From assembly GCA_938045565.1 (NCBI GenBank), contig CALIAZ010000046.1, positions 1-64,000 of the forward strand: a stretch of DNA of 64,000 nt. Reading direction: 5' to 3'. The notes under the pieces were generated by a model. That model saw only the letters and a list, made by a program, of their open reading frames with translations. It searched no databases and was not told the origin of the DNA. The DNA is from an uncultured Atopobium sp. (GTDB taxonomy: Bacteria; Actinomycetota; Coriobacteriia; Coriobacteriales; Atopobiaceae). Position numbers and translations under genes: made by a program. This document shows positions 8,725-18,323 of the stretch, in pieces (the stretch's first letter is position 1; every line of letters begins with the position of its first letter).

Positions 8725-9465
8725 CTATAAGTCCACCTCGGTAACACCAAAATAAGAAAATCGCTCTGGAATATCCGTTTTAATCACAATTTTTGCGCCC
8801 GTGACTGGATGAATAAATCCAACACGATATGCATGGAGCATTAATGACTGCGGCCTGTGCTTCTTTTTTGAAGCGCGCTGCAGAGACGACACACCTCCAT
8901 ACAGCGTGTCTCCTACCAGAGGAAATCCAAGTGACGAGAGATGCACTCTAATTTGATGCTTTCTTCCTGTCAGCAAATTGACCAGTAGCAAGCTTTGAGT
9001 TTGACCTTGTGCTGACGATGCAACCTTAATGAGGCGCACCTCCGTTTGAGAAGGCTTACCCGTGACTGAGATTCTCATCTTCTGAGCGTCATGCCGGTCT
9101 TTTCCAACTGCCTTATCTATCAGCAGTTTATTTGGTTCAAATGCTCCCTTAACAGCTGCCAGATACTCTTTGGAAAGCTCCTTGGAGGCAATAAGCTGGT
9201 CAAACTGTGCCTGCGTTTCTTTTTTAAGCGAGAAAAGCACAATACCTGTAGTCTCTCTATCAAGGCGATTCAGAGCTTGGACCTGGGAAAGGTCTATCTG
9301 GCTTGAGCTCACAAGTGCGTGGAGTTTCTCGCAAACTACCTCAGTTAACGAGGGCTCATGGGTACCGTCCGCATGAACGATAATTCCCGCTGGTTTATTC
9401 ACGGCAAGTAGATAGTCGTCCTGATACAAAACCTCAAGATTGTTTTCAGACTGAAGAGCATCCAC
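8725..9465 (-). CDS. RluA-family pseudouridine synthase
   Basis: This 246-residue enzyme isomerises uridine to pseudouridine in RNA. The family motif with the catalytic Asp is NRLDRETTG. Other conserved blocks are the N-terminal LLAVNKPAGIIVHADG and the C-terminal GRKHQIRVHLSSLGFPLVG. There is no S4 domain before the catalytic core, which makes it closer to the RluA/RluC minimal forms than to full RluD; the target position in rRNA or tRNA cannot be assigned. The GTG at 9465 is chosen because GAGGTG lies six bases before it. A GTG at 9474 would overlap the LysR stop but lacks a binding site. It is the second gene of an operon after the LysR regulator. Confidence 0.9.
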   Translation of the reverse strand: MDALQSENNLEVLYQDDYLLAVNKPAGIIVHADGTHEPSLTEVVCEKLHALVSSSQIDLSQVQALNRLDRETTGIVLFSLKKETQAQFDQLIASKELSKEYLAAVKGAFEPNKLLIDKAVGKDRHDAQKMRISVTGKPSQTEVRLIKVASSAQGQTQSLLLVNLLTGRKHQIRVHLSSLGFPLVGDTLYGGVSSLQRASKKKHRPQSLMLHAYRVGFIHPVTGAKIVIKTDIPERFSYFGVTEVDL

Positions 9466-9466
9466 G

Positions 9467-10408
9467 CTACTCACCTCGCTTAACTACATAGCGCTGCTCA
9501 GAGAGAACCTGGGCAAATGACTCGATTGTGCTCCACACATGGTCGGTGCGTCGCCAGGCAACACTAACCGAGTACGACATCTCTTTTCCCAGCTCAATGA
9601 TGTGAAGGCCGGACGTTTCAAAGTCGTAGTAAGACGAAGCAACCAGCTCTGATGGCAAGAAGCACGCGCCAACGCCTCTCATGGCAAGCGCCAAAAGCGT
9701 CTCGGAGTTTCTGGACATGACCTTGATAGTGGGAGAAATGCCCGATGCCGCAAACGCATGGCGAGCAAAGCTACCAGCAATATCTCGATTACCAACCGTT
9801 AAAAAGGGGCAAGCTTCCAGAGCCGTGAGCTTTCCCGTCTTTTTGACTTGCGCGACGACCGAGTCAACCTCATCTGCATACAAAGATTCAAGAAGCACTT
9901 GAGAAACTACCAGAACAATCTTCTCGTCAAAAAGCTTTTTAACAACCAGGTCATACGACGATGAATTAACCGTTGCAACGATCAAGTCAAGCTGGCCTTC
10001 AGATAGCCACTCAACAAGCTCGTCATTCTCGCCCTCATCAAGCTCAATGGAGATATTTGGGTGCAATTTTTGGAATGCAGCAATGGAGCGCGGCATGATG
10101 ATGTGGCCTCGTGTAGCAGTGACACCAACACGCAGGCGACCTCGCTCGTTGCCCGCAATATCAAGAAACTCTTGATCCATAGCGCGACGCTGAGCCTGGA
10201 ACCTACGGGCGTAGCGCAAGAACTCTTCTCCTGCAAACGTGAGCGACAGCGGGACCGTACGTTCTAGCAACTTAGAGCCAAGTTCTTTTTCTGCTGCCGC
10301 AATATTTGCCGAGAGCGTTTGCTGCGTTACACTCAGGCGCTCAGCCGCCTTGGTGAAGCTCTTTTCTTCTGCAACGGCAACAAAATAATCCATGGTTTGA
10401 AAGTTCAT
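9467..10408 (-). CDS. LysR-family transcriptional regulator
   Basis: This 313-residue LysR-type regulator has an N-terminal winged helix-turn-helix (MDYFVAVAEEKSFTKAAERL, then LSVTQQTLSANIAAAEKEL) and a C-terminal periplasmic-binding-protein-like effector domain. The ATG at 10408 follows GGGAG at good spacing; the open frame extends 15 codons further but without a binding site. It is divergent from an NhaC-family antiporter with a 116-bp shared intergenic region, the classic arrangement in which a LysR protein regulates its divergent neighbour and itself. The RluA-type gene follows in the same transcript. The effector is unknown. Confidence 0.92.
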   Translation of the reverse strand: MNFQTMDYFVAVAEEKSFTKAAERLSVTQQTLSANIAAAEKELGSKLLERTVPLSLTFAGEEFLRYARRFQAQRRAMDQEFLDIAGNERGRLRVGVTATRGHIIMPRSIAAFQKLHPNISIELDEGENDELVEWLSEGQLDLIVATVNSSSYDLVVKKLFDEKIVLVVSQVLLESLYADEVDSVVAQVKKTGKLTALEACPFLTVGNRDIAGSFARHAFAASGISPTIKVMSRNSETLLALAMRGVGACFLPSELVASSYYDFETSGLHIIELGKEMSYSVSVAWRRTDHVWSTIESFAQVLSEQRYVVKRGE

Positions 10409-10524
10409 TTTTGCTCCCACCGTATTACAAAAATTACTTGTAATTATAACCATTGAAAACAGTTGGACTTCAACTTTTTAGTTGCCTACTCTATTTACAT
10501 AAGAAATTCGTTTGGAGTGGATGC

Positions 10525-11958
10525 ATGGTAGAGCTAATAGTACTAAGTGCCTTTGCGGTGATGCTCATCGTAGGTACAGCCCTATCTTTTCCCCTTACAT
10601 CTATTTTGACCATTGGTTTCTTCCTCTTTTTTGGCTACGGACTCTCCCGCAAAATCTCTGCAAAAACACTTCTTGTAGCGGCGTTTAAGTCTGTCTGGGA
10701 AGTTAAAACAATTATTGCGCTGTTTGCCGTTGTAGGCGCTATGAGTGCAGCATGGCGAGCAGCGGGAACCATTCCAGAGATTGTCAGCATTTCTGCTTCT
10801 CTTATTTCTCCTTCTGTCTTTATTCTGGCTACCTTCTTACTCTGCACCATGATGTCCATGCTTTTGGGCACCGCATTTGGTACCGCTGCAACCATGGGTA
10901 TCATCTGCATGTCTATTGGTAAGGCAATTGGAGCAAGCGAGTTCTTTATTGGTGGTGCCGTCCTTGCAGGTAGCTACTTTGGAGATCGTTGCTCCCCTAT
11001 GTCTACCAGCGCAATCCTTGTTTCGCAGCTTACCGATACCAATCTATCCAAGAACATTAACCGCATGCTTCGTACTAGCGTTGTGCCTTTTATTGCTGCA
11101 TGTGTTATCTACGTGGCCTGGGACTTCTTCATGGCAAACACGGGAACTATCCCCGATGTTACTGGTCTTCTGAGCCGTTCCTTTAGGCTTTCTTTGATTT
11201 CACTTACACCAGCACTTCTTGTAATTGTTTTCTCGCTTCTTAAGGTTGATGTCATTGTGACCATGGCATCCAGCCTGGCGCTTGCCTGCATTCTGTGTGT
11301 CACCATCCAGCGCGTTCCGCTTACAGACCTGCCTGTCATCTTGCTCTTTGGTCTACGCGCTCCAGGAGCTACTGTTGCAAACATGGTGAATGGCGGCGGT
11401 GTCTTCTCCATGATGAACGTCTTGACAATCGTAACCATTTCTTCAAGCTACGCTGGTCTTTTCCAGACAACTGACCTGCTTCGCCGTATGTGCCAGCTGG
11501 TAGCTGACCTCTCCGATAACTCCACGCCTTTCTTTGGCGTTCTGATTACCAGCATGTTTACTTCAATGGTTTCTTGCAACCAGACCTTGGCCATTATGCT
11601 GACAAACAATCTGTGCGAGAACGCAGAGAACTCTTCAAGCGCCCTTGCTTTGGATATCGAGAATAGCGCTGTAATTCTTGCTCCTCTGGTACCGTGGTCC
11701 ATCTCAAACATCTCGGTACTCTCTGCAATTGGTGCGCCTTCTATGAGTCTTCTAGCTGCAAGTTTCCTCTATTTGCTGCCTCTTTGGACTCTGGGAATTT
11801 CCCTGTGGCTCCATCGCCGTCCAGCAAAAATTGACGGTCACCGCGCTCGTTGGCTTGGCCTTACCTCTGACGATGTCCGTAGCTGCTCTTGGCCTCGCGT
11901 GCAGGATGATGAGTCTGCAGACTCTACCGCAAGTCTTCCTGCTGTAAAGGTTGCTTAA
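10525..11958 (+). CDS. NhaC-family Na+/H+ (or carboxylate) antiporter
   Basis: This 477-residue membrane protein has about 11-12 predicted helices. The segment GGAVLAGSYFGDRCSPMSTS contains the conserved GDxxSP-type signature of the NhaC family, and related helices carry FGTAATMG and NQTLAIML. Members exchange Na+ for H+ or organic acids such as malate and lactate at the cytoplasmic membrane. The ATG at 10525 is preferred because GGAGTGG lies just upstream; the open frame runs 24 codons further without a site. Its position opposite a LysR gene suggests substrate-responsive control. The exact substrate cannot be decided. Confidence 0.87.
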   Translation: MVELIVLSAFAVMLIVGTALSFPLTSILTIGFFLFFGYGLSRKISAKTLLVAAFKSVWEVKTIIALFAVVGAMSAAWRAAGTIPEIVSISASLISPSVFILATFLLCTMMSMLLGTAFGTAATMGIICMSIGKAIGASEFFIGGAVLAGSYFGDRCSPMSTSAILVSQLTDTNLSKNINRMLRTSVVPFIAACVIYVAWDFFMANTGTIPDVTGLLSRSFRLSLISLTPALLVIVFSLLKVDVIVTMASSLALACILCVTIQRVPLTDLPVILLFGLRAPGATVANMVNGGGVFSMMNVLTIVTISSSYAGLFQTTDLLRRMCQLVADLSDNSTPFFGVLITSMFTSMVSCNQTLAIMLTNNLCENAENSSSALALDIENSAVILAPLVPWSISNISVLSAIGAPSMSLLAASFLYLLPLWTLGISLWLHRRPAKIDGHRARWLGLTSDDVRSCSWPRVQDDESADSTASLPAVKVA

Positions 11959-11964
11959 CAAAAC

Positions 11965-11996
11965 AAACCCTCCCGAGTCACTGACACGAGAGGGTT
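11965..11996. terminator. Bidirectional terminator between the antiporter gene and hisS
   Basis: AAACCCTC and GAGGGTTT form an 8-bp stem between two convergent genes. The minus-strand side is followed by TTTGTTTTG, so it probably also ends the hisS transcript. Confidence 0.75.
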
Positions 11997-12025
11997 TACA
12001 TGTAACTGTTAGAATCCGTTAGTTA

Positions 12026-13336
12026 TTACTGCCTGGCTTTTACCTCAGCAACAAGCTGGTCAGCAGGCACCTGTACCTGCTCGTGAGACTCCATGTCACG
12101 AAGAGTTACCGCACCAGCCTCAACCTCATCTGGGCCAATAACCACGCAAAGCGTTGCACCCATCTTATCCGCCTGCTTAAACTGAGCTCTTAGCGAACGA
12201 CCAGTACGATCAGCCTCACATCGAATGCCAGCCTCACGCAGAGCCAACACAGCATCAAATACAACAGGAGCCTGTTCAGCACCTGCGCAAGCAACATAAA
12301 CACAGCTTGGAGCTGCTGGCTCAGTTGCAACACCAAGAGCCTCCAGCGCAAGCATAATGCGCTCAAAACCGACAGCAAAACCGACACCTGGAGTTGGCTT
12401 TCCACCTTCAAGCTCAACAAGACCGTCATAACGACCGCCACCACCAATGGCGCCAACACCAGCGCTTGGAATCTCTACCTCAAAAACGGTACGCGTATAG
12501 TAATCCAGACCACGAACAAGTGTTGGATCCTCAACGTATGAAATACCCGCAGCATCCAGATAGGCCTTGACCTGCTCATAGTGAGCACGACAATCATCAC
12601 ACAAGTTGTCAGAAATCAGCGGAGCATCCTTCATGACCGCATGACAACTCTCGTTTTTGCAGTCAAACGCACGCAGTGGATTGATTTCTGCACGCTCAAG
12701 ACAGTCTTCACACATCTCATCCTTGTGATCAAGAATGAACTGCTTGACCTTCTCGCGATATGCTGGGCGGCACTCCGCATCACCCATGGAGTTAATCATG
12801 AGCTTCATATCAGCTGGCGAGAAACCCATCTGCTCGTAAAACTTCATCAACATGATGATGGACTCTGCATCGGCAGCTGGATCAGAAGCTCCAAGCCACT
12901 CAACGCCTACCTGGTGGAACTGACGCAGACGGCCCTTCTGAGGACGCTCTCCCCTAAACATTGACTCGGCATACCAAAGCTTTGCGGGTGTTCCTCCCTG
13001 TGGCACAAAGTTGTGCTCAACAGCAGCACGAACCACACCAGCAGTTCCCTCAGGACGCATAGCCATGCGCTGACGAGGCTTAAGACCGGACTCATTACCG
13101 GCAGCCAGCAGGTCCTCAAGCAACGCACCTGAAAAGACGCGGAACATCTCTTTGCGTACGACGTCGGTAGACTCACCAATACCGTGAACAAAGGTATCTA
13201 CCTGCTCAAGTGCAGGAGTCTCAATGCGGTCAAAGCCATAAGTACCAAACAGATGGCGAGCAACATCCTGCATATGCTCCCAAGAGCGCATATAGCCGCC
13301 GTAAAGATCTTCGGTACCTTGAATTCTCTGACCCAT
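12026..13336 (-). CDS. hisS: Histidyl-tRNA synthetase
   Basis: This 436-residue class II synthetase charges tRNA with histidine. The His-specific motifs LVRGLDYYTRTVFEV (HisA) and GGGGRYDGL (HisB) are present, together with class II motif 2 around WYAESMFRGERPQKGR and the C-terminal anticodon-binding domain (about residues 335-430). The start GQRIQGTEDLYG is the usual N-terminus, and AAGGAGG precedes the ATG. No T-box or His-leader peptide is visible upstream. It stands alone, divergent from the suf operon. Confidence 0.97.
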   Translation of the reverse strand: MGQRIQGTEDLYGGYMRSWEHMQDVARHLFGTYGFDRIETPALEQVDTFVHGIGESTDVVRKEMFRVFSGALLEDLLAAGNESGLKPRQRMAMRPEGTAGVVRAAVEHNFVPQGGTPAKLWYAESMFRGERPQKGRLRQFHQVGVEWLGASDPAADAESIIMLMKFYEQMGFSPADMKLMINSMGDAECRPAYREKVKQFILDHKDEMCEDCLERAEINPLRAFDCKNESCHAVMKDAPLISDNLCDDCRAHYEQVKAYLDAAGISYVEDPTLVRGLDYYTRTVFEVEIPSAGVGAIGGGGRYDGLVELEGGKPTPGVGFAVGFERIMLALEALGVATEPAAPSCVYVACAGAEQAPVVFDAVLALREAGIRCEADRTGRSLRAQFKQADKMGATLCVVIGPDEVEAGAVTLRDMESHEQVQVPADQLVAEVKARQ

Positions 13337-13671
13337 GAATCCTCCTTGTTACAAACATAGACGCTTCTAGTTTACCCGTGAGCGGCAACTCTGGCACAGA
13401 AAAGCTTTTATAACTTTTGAAACCTATGAAAAAATCCGATTATTTTCTAGAAAACGTGAAAAAGTGCTCATGTAAGGGTTGCTTTTTAATTCCTACCATT
13501 TAGTATGAATTAGCGGATTTTGGGGTATGACAAAAACGTCAGTGACATTGGCGTTTGTCTTTGTCACAAAACCGCACTAGCACAAAGGTTTTGCTCGCCC
13601 TAGAGCTGCCCAAACTGGCTAGCCACAAACGTATCACGTGCTTGCACGTAGAGATATTTGGAGAGAGATTT
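13337..13671. promoter_or_regulatory. Divergent control region of hisS and the suf operon
   Basis: This 335-bp gap holds the starts of both transcripts. A candidate suf promoter is TTGCTT at 13479-13484 and TAGTAT at 13501-13506 with 16-bp spacing. Downstream, GTGACA (13542-13547) and TGTCAC (13562-13567) form an inverted repeat with 14 bases between, in a position where an operator or leader hairpin would sit. The Rrf2 protein encoded at the end of the operon is an obvious candidate to bind here, but I see no exact match to a known IscR or RsrR site. The promoter is judged by eye. Confidence 0.4.
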
Positions 13672-14439
13672 ATGGCAACTGAGCTACTCCGTGTAAACGG
13701 AATTTCCGCAGGTACCGAGGAGAAATCCATCCTGCATTCAATTGATCTGAGCATTGGTGATGGCCAGGCTCACGTTCTGATGGGACCTAACGGCGCAGGT
13801 AAATCAACACTTGGCCGCGTCATCATGGGTGACCCCACCTATAAGATTACCGATGGTTCCCTCATCTTTAATGGCGAGGATGTAACTGAGCTTGCTGCAG
13901 ATAAGCGCTCACTTGCAGGCATCTTCCTCTCCTATCAGGCACCTGTTGAGGTTCCTGGTGTTCCTCTTTATTCATTCCTGCGCACCATCACACAGATGCG
14001 TCCTGAGCTTAAGATGACCGCTCGTCAGTTCCGTCAGCGTGTTGGTCAGATTTCTGATCAGCTTGAGCTTGACCAGGGTTTCTTGATGCGTGAACTTAAC
14101 GTTGGCTTCTCTGGTGGCGAGAAGAAAAAGGTTGAGATGCTTCAGCTTCTGCTGCTTCAGCCTAAACTTGCCATTCTCGACGAAACTGACTCCGGCCTGG
14201 ACGTTGACGCACTCTCCGTTGTTTCAAAGGGTATTCAGGCTTATCGCGAGACCTGCAACGGATCGCTGCTCATCATTACTCACAACACCCGCATTCTTGA
14301 GCGCCTTGAGATTGACCGCACTCACGTTATGGTTAAGGGTCACCTGGTAGCTGACGGTCCTGCGAACCTCATCAACCAAATTGATCGCGAGGGCTTTGAG
14401 CATTTTGAGAACCAAACAGATGAGGGTGGTGCTAACTAG
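13672..14439 (+). CDS. sufC: Fe-S assembly ATPase SufC
   Basis: This 255-residue ABC-type ATPase powers the SufBCD scaffold that builds iron-sulfur clusters. Walker A is GPNGAGKST (residues 38-46), the signature is FSGGEKKK and Walker B is LAILDETDSGLD, where the ETDSGLD sequence is characteristic of SufC. It is cytosolic with no permease domain. The ATG at 13672 follows GGAGAG; the longer open frame upstream encodes residues unlike SufC. It is the first gene of a six-gene operon, and its stop overlaps the sufB GTG start by one base. Confidence 0.97.
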   Translation: MATELLRVNGISAGTEEKSILHSIDLSIGDGQAHVLMGPNGAGKSTLGRVIMGDPTYKITDGSLIFNGEDVTELAADKRSLAGIFLSYQAPVEVPGVPLYSFLRTITQMRPELKMTARQFRQRVGQISDQLELDQGFLMRELNVGFSGGEKKKVEMLQLLLLQPKLAILDETDSGLDVDALSVVSKGIQAYRETCNGSLLIITHNTRILERLEIDRTHVMVKGHLVADGPANLINQIDREGFEHFENQTDEGGAN

Positions 14440-15857
14440 TGAGCGAGAAGAAGCGATCTGAGGTCGCTGACGTAGACCGCTCGCTCTACGACTTCACCAA
14501 GTCCGAAGAGGGTTACGAGCGCTACGATGATGGCCTAACGCCAGAAATTGTGCGTGCTATTTCCGAGAAAAAAGAAGAGCCCAAGTGGATGCTTCAGATG
14601 AGGTTGTCGGCTCTGGAAACCTATCACCAGCGCCAGATGGCCACCAATTGGGGACCTTCTATTGCAGGTTTGGATTTGAACCATATCTCCACGTATGTCT
14701 CGCCAAAGACTCAGCAGGCAAATAGCTGGGACGATGTACCTGAGGATATTAGGGATACCTTTGATCGTCTGGGCATTCCACAAGCAGAGGCAGAGAGCCT
14801 TGCTGGTGTTGGTGCTCAGTACGATTCTGAGATTGTCTACCACAACATGCGTGAGGAAGTTGCTGAACAGGGTGTTATTTACACCACCATTGAGGATGCT
14901 CTGCACGATCCACAGTGGGAGCCTGTTGTTAAAGAATACTTTGGCAAGTTGATTCCTCCTTCAGACCACAAGTTTGCGGCACTGCACTATGCTGTGTGGT
15001 CTGGCGGTTCTTTTGTTTATGTTCCTAAAAATGTCACTCTAGACTATCCTCTTCAGAGCTACTTTAGGCTGAATGCCCAGGGTGCTGGCCAGTTTGAGCA
15101 CACACTTATTATTGTTGAGGAAGGCGCTGATCTGCACTTTATTGAGGGCTGTTCTGCACCTAAGTACTACGCAGCAAACCTTCACGCTGGAGCTGTTGAG
15201 CTCTTTGTTAAGGACGGTGCTCGACTGCGTTACTCGACCATCGAAAACTGGTCCAAGAATATGTACAACCTCAATACCAAGCGCGCCATCATTGGCAGTA
15301 ACGCAAAGATGGAGTGGGTCTCGGGCTCTTTTGGCAGCCACGTTTCCTACCTCTACCCTTCTACCATCATGAACGGAGATTCCTCTAACTGCGAGTTCAC
15401 TGGTATTACGTTTGCAGGAGCTACTCAAGACCTGGATACAGGTTGTAAGGTGATTATTAACGGCTCCAATAACTCGGCAAACGTTGACACTAAATCCATC
15501 TCCAAGGATGGCGGCGTCAACACCTTCCGCTCCGCAGTTACCGTTGGTCGTAAAGCAGAAAACGCTCGCGTGGCATTCTCATGTCAGTCCCTGATGCTAG
15601 ACAACATCAGCCGTTCTGACACCATCCCAGAAATGGATGTCCGCAATTCAACTGCTCAAATTGGACATGAAGCAACTATTGGACGTATTTCTGACGACAC
15701 CGTTTTGTATTTGATGAGCCGCGGTTGCTCTGAGGCTGAGGCTCGCACCATGGTAGTAAACGGATTTGCAAACCCTGTCTCAAAAGAGCTTCCTATGGAG
15801 TATGCCGTTGAGATGAATAACCTTATTAAACTTGAGATGGAAGGAGCGATTGGCTAA
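14439..15857 (+). CDS. sufB: Fe-S scaffold protein SufB
   Basis: This 472-residue SufB is the main scaffold subunit and shows the family's beta-helix region (LHFIEGCSAPKY, the conserved VSGSFGSH stretch, CEFTGITFAG). The C-terminal block EATIGRISDDTVLYLMSRG is characteristic of SufB/SufD. The length matches the usual 465-495 residues. Translation starts at a GTG that shares a base with the sufC stop, which couples the two. With SufC and SufD it forms the SufBC2D complex, receiving sulfur from SufS/SufU. Confidence 0.97.
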   Translation: MSEKKRSEVADVDRSLYDFTKSEEGYERYDDGLTPEIVRAISEKKEEPKWMLQMRLSALETYHQRQMATNWGPSIAGLDLNHISTYVSPKTQQANSWDDVPEDIRDTFDRLGIPQAEAESLAGVGAQYDSEIVYHNMREEVAEQGVIYTTIEDALHDPQWEPVVKEYFGKLIPPSDHKFAALHYAVWSGGSFVYVPKNVTLDYPLQSYFRLNAQGAGQFEHTLIIVEEGADLHFIEGCSAPKYYAANLHAGAVELFVKDGARLRYSTIENWSKNMYNLNTKRAIIGSNAKMEWVSGSFGSHVSYLYPSTIMNGDSSNCEFTGITFAGATQDLDTGCKVIINGSNNSANVDTKSISKDGGVNTFRSAVTVGRKAENARVAFSCQSLMLDNISRSDTIPEMDVRNSTAQIGHEATIGRISDDTVLYLMSRGCSEAEARTMVVNGFANPVSKELPMEYAVEMNNLIKLEMEGAIG

Positions 15858-17035
15858 TGGATAACGTTTTGATTAATCGCGCCAACGTCCCTGCAGCTCA
15901 GACATGGAACCGTCTACACGCCAACTCTTTGTCAGTTACCGTCCCTAATCATGCCGATGCAGGCAAAGTGTATCTGCATTTACCTCGTCTTTTTGAGCGC
16001 ATTGAGTGTGGAATGGGCCAAGAGGTTACTGATTACGTTGAGTCTCAGGTATTTAAATCTGATTTCTACAATGTTCCCGCTTATACCAAGCGAGAAGAAC
16101 CTATTGTTGTTGCGGTTTCTGCTGCTCAAAACCAGTGTGCAAATACCGGCATTATTGTGCGTGAAAGCGCTGAGGCCACTGTAGTTATCGCCGCTTTTGC
16201 AGGCGAGAAGAGCACAGATGCTACTAGCAACAACGCGAACGCCAGCGACGCGCTCCCAACAAGCGCTGCGCTCACCCGCATTGTTGTTGAAGCTGGCGCA
16301 AAGCTGCACCTCATTGAGATGCTTGGTGTCAACGAAGGCCAGCAGCACCTTGAGAGTGTTGGACTTGAGGTTCACCAGGACGCTGCTGTTGATGTTAAGC
16401 AGTACGCTCTGGGCGGCTCAACCATTGGTCTTGGACTCACCGCTAACTTAGTTGGCGCTCGAGCTCGCCTTGACCTCAACAATCGCTATCACGCTACTCA
16501 CGAAGAGACGCTTGATATCAACCACCTGGTACGCATGCGTGGAACCTCTACGCGCGCGCAGCTCACTGAGTCTGGCGTCCTTAACGAGGCAGCTAAAAAG
16601 ACGCTTCGCGCAACCATCGATCTTGTCCGTGGCGCAAAGGATGCCCAGGGCAACGAGATTGAAACGGTCATGATTCTTGGCGACGATGTTGTCAACAAGA
16701 CCATGCCTGTTATTCTCTGCGATGAGGACGATGTTGCTGGTAACCACGGAGCCACCATAGGATCTGTTTCTCCTGAGCAGCTTGATTATCTTGCAGCTCG
16801 AGGACTTTCTCGCCAAGCTGCAGAGCAGCTGTTTGTACGCGCTCTCTTTGAAGACGCCATCATCAACGCGCCTGAGGAGATTTCTCACCGCGTGGCTGTT
16901 GAGCGTTGCGAGGCTGAGCTGGGCACAGAAATTGCTCACGACTATGACGAAGCCGCAGGTAGCAACGATGTGCCTGGCAGCAATGGCAGGGATTCTAACG
17001 CTGAAGCCGATTTCAACAAAGGTGGTGTCGCGTAA
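15857..17035 (+). CDS. sufD: Fe-S scaffold protein SufD
   Basis: This 392-residue protein is homologous to SufB in its C-terminal half: the block GATIGSVSPEQLDYLAARGL parallels SufB and is where SufD proteins dimerise with it. The N-terminal half is more divergent. It starts at an ATG that overlaps the sufB stop (TAATG) and ends the same way into sufS. The C-terminal about 30 residues are rich in Ala, Asn, Gly and Asp (GSNDVPGSNGRDSNAEADFN) and look like a disordered tail that ordinary SufD proteins lack. Confidence 0.94.
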   Translation: MDNVLINRANVPAAQTWNRLHANSLSVTVPNHADAGKVYLHLPRLFERIECGMGQEVTDYVESQVFKSDFYNVPAYTKREEPIVVAVSAAQNQCANTGIIVRESAEATVVIAAFAGEKSTDATSNNANASDALPTSAALTRIVVEAGAKLHLIEMLGVNEGQQHLESVGLEVHQDAAVDVKQYALGGSTIGLGLTANLVGARARLDLNNRYHATHEETLDINHLVRMRGTSTRAQLTESGVLNEAAKKTLRATIDLVRGAKDAQGNEIETVMILGDDVVNKTMPVILCDEDDVAGNHGATIGSVSPEQLDYLAARGLSRQAAEQLFVRALFEDAIINAPEEISHRVAVERCEAELGTEIAHDYDEAAGSNDVPGSNGRDSNAEADFNKGGVA

Positions 17036-18306
17036 TGACCGACGCAGAAGTTGCTCAGATTACCGATAACCCTTACAAGGCAGATTTTCCGCTTCTGGCA
17101 GCAAATCCCGAGGTAGCGTACTTGGACAGTGCTGCTACTTCTCAGCGCCCACGCGAGGTTATTGAGGCGCAGTCGCGCTTCTACGAGACCATGAACGCAA
17201 ACGCTCTGCGCGGACTGTATCGTTGGAGTGTGGAAGCAACCGCAGCTATCGAGGGTGCTCGCGCTTCAATTGCAAAGTTTATTGGCGCTGTCGATAAAAA
17301 CGGCAAGCCAGAAGACCGTCAGATTATCTTTACGCGTAACACTTCTGAGGCGCTTAATCTAGTTGCTTCAAGCCTTGGTCGCTATGCGCTTAAACCAGGC
17401 GATGACGTGGTCATTTCCATCATGGAACACCACTCTAACATCATTCCTTGGCAGCAGATTTGCAAGGCTACCGGCGCCAACCTGGTGTATCTGCGCATGA
17501 ACTCGCAGTATCAGATTACGCCTGAAGAGATTGCATCAAAGATCACCGAGCGAGCAAAGATTGTGTCTGTCACACACGTCTCCAACGTGCTAGGAACTCA
17601 CAACGACATCAAGGCCATTGCCAAGCGCGCTCACACTGTGGGTGCCTACATGGTAGTTGACGCCGCTCAGTCTGCACCTCACATCCCTATTGACGTGCAC
17701 GATCTTGACTGCGATTTGCTGGCTTTCTCGGCACACAAGATGTGCGGACCTATGGGCATTGGTGTGCTTTGGGGCCGCTCCGAGCTGCTCGATGCCATGC
17801 CGCCATTCCTTACCGGCGGCGAGATGATTGATTCCGTCACCGAAACCAGCGCCGTTTGGGCTCCTGTTCCCGAGAAGTTTGAGGCAGGCACGCAGGACGC
17901 CGCGGGTATCTATGCTACCGGCATCGCTGTCGAATACCTCAATGGCTTGGACATGGCAAAGATTGAGAAGCGAGAAGAACTTCTCGCCAGGTACTTGGTG
18001 CAGCAACTGTGCACGCTGGACTTTGTTGACATCGTTGGCTCTAAGCTGGGACAAAATCACGTGGGCGCTGTGGCGTTTAACGTGCGCGGCGTTCATCCAC
18101 ACGATGTCTCGAGCATCCTAGACATGAACAACGTTTGCATTCGCGCTGGTCATCACTGTGCCGAGCCGCTTCTGATTGAGCTGCACGAGTCCAGCACCTG
18201 CCGCGCATCCGTTGCGTTCTACAACGATAAACACGACATTGACCAGCTGATTGAGGGTCTTAACCAGGTATGGAAGATCTTTGGCAGCGCGGTCAGCAGC
18301 AAATAA
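17035..18306 (+). CDS. sufS: SufS cysteine desulfurase
   Basis: This 423-residue PLP enzyme converts cysteine to alanine and passes the persulfide sulfur on to the scaffold. The PLP Lys is in FSAHKMCGP (Lys235). The persulfide-carrying Cys is in STCRASVAFYN (Cys389), and the RAGHHCAEPL block is present. This is the group II (SufS/CsdA) form. It overlaps sufD by TAATG and is followed 17 bp later by sufU, its usual sulfur-accepting partner in Gram-positive bacteria. The DNA contains a 16-bp palindrome of opposed CGAGAAG words at 17971-17986. Confidence 0.96.
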   Translation: MTDAEVAQITDNPYKADFPLLAANPEVAYLDSAATSQRPREVIEAQSRFYETMNANALRGLYRWSVEATAAIEGARASIAKFIGAVDKNGKPEDRQIIFTRNTSEALNLVASSLGRYALKPGDDVVISIMEHHSNIIPWQQICKATGANLVYLRMNSQYQITPEEIASKITERAKIVSVTHVSNVLGTHNDIKAIAKRAHTVGAYMVVDAAQSAPHIPIDVHDLDCDLLAFSAHKMCGPMGIGVLWGRSELLDAMPPFLTGGEMIDSVTETSAVWAPVPEKFEAGTQDAAGIYATGIAVEYLNGLDMAKIEKREELLARYLVQQLCTLDFVDIVGSKLGQNHVGAVAFNVRGVHPHDVSSILDMNNVCIRAGHHCAEPLLIELHESSTCRASVAFYNDKHDIDQLIEGLNQVWKIFGSAVSSK

Positions 18307-18323
18307 ACAAGGAGTTGAAATAA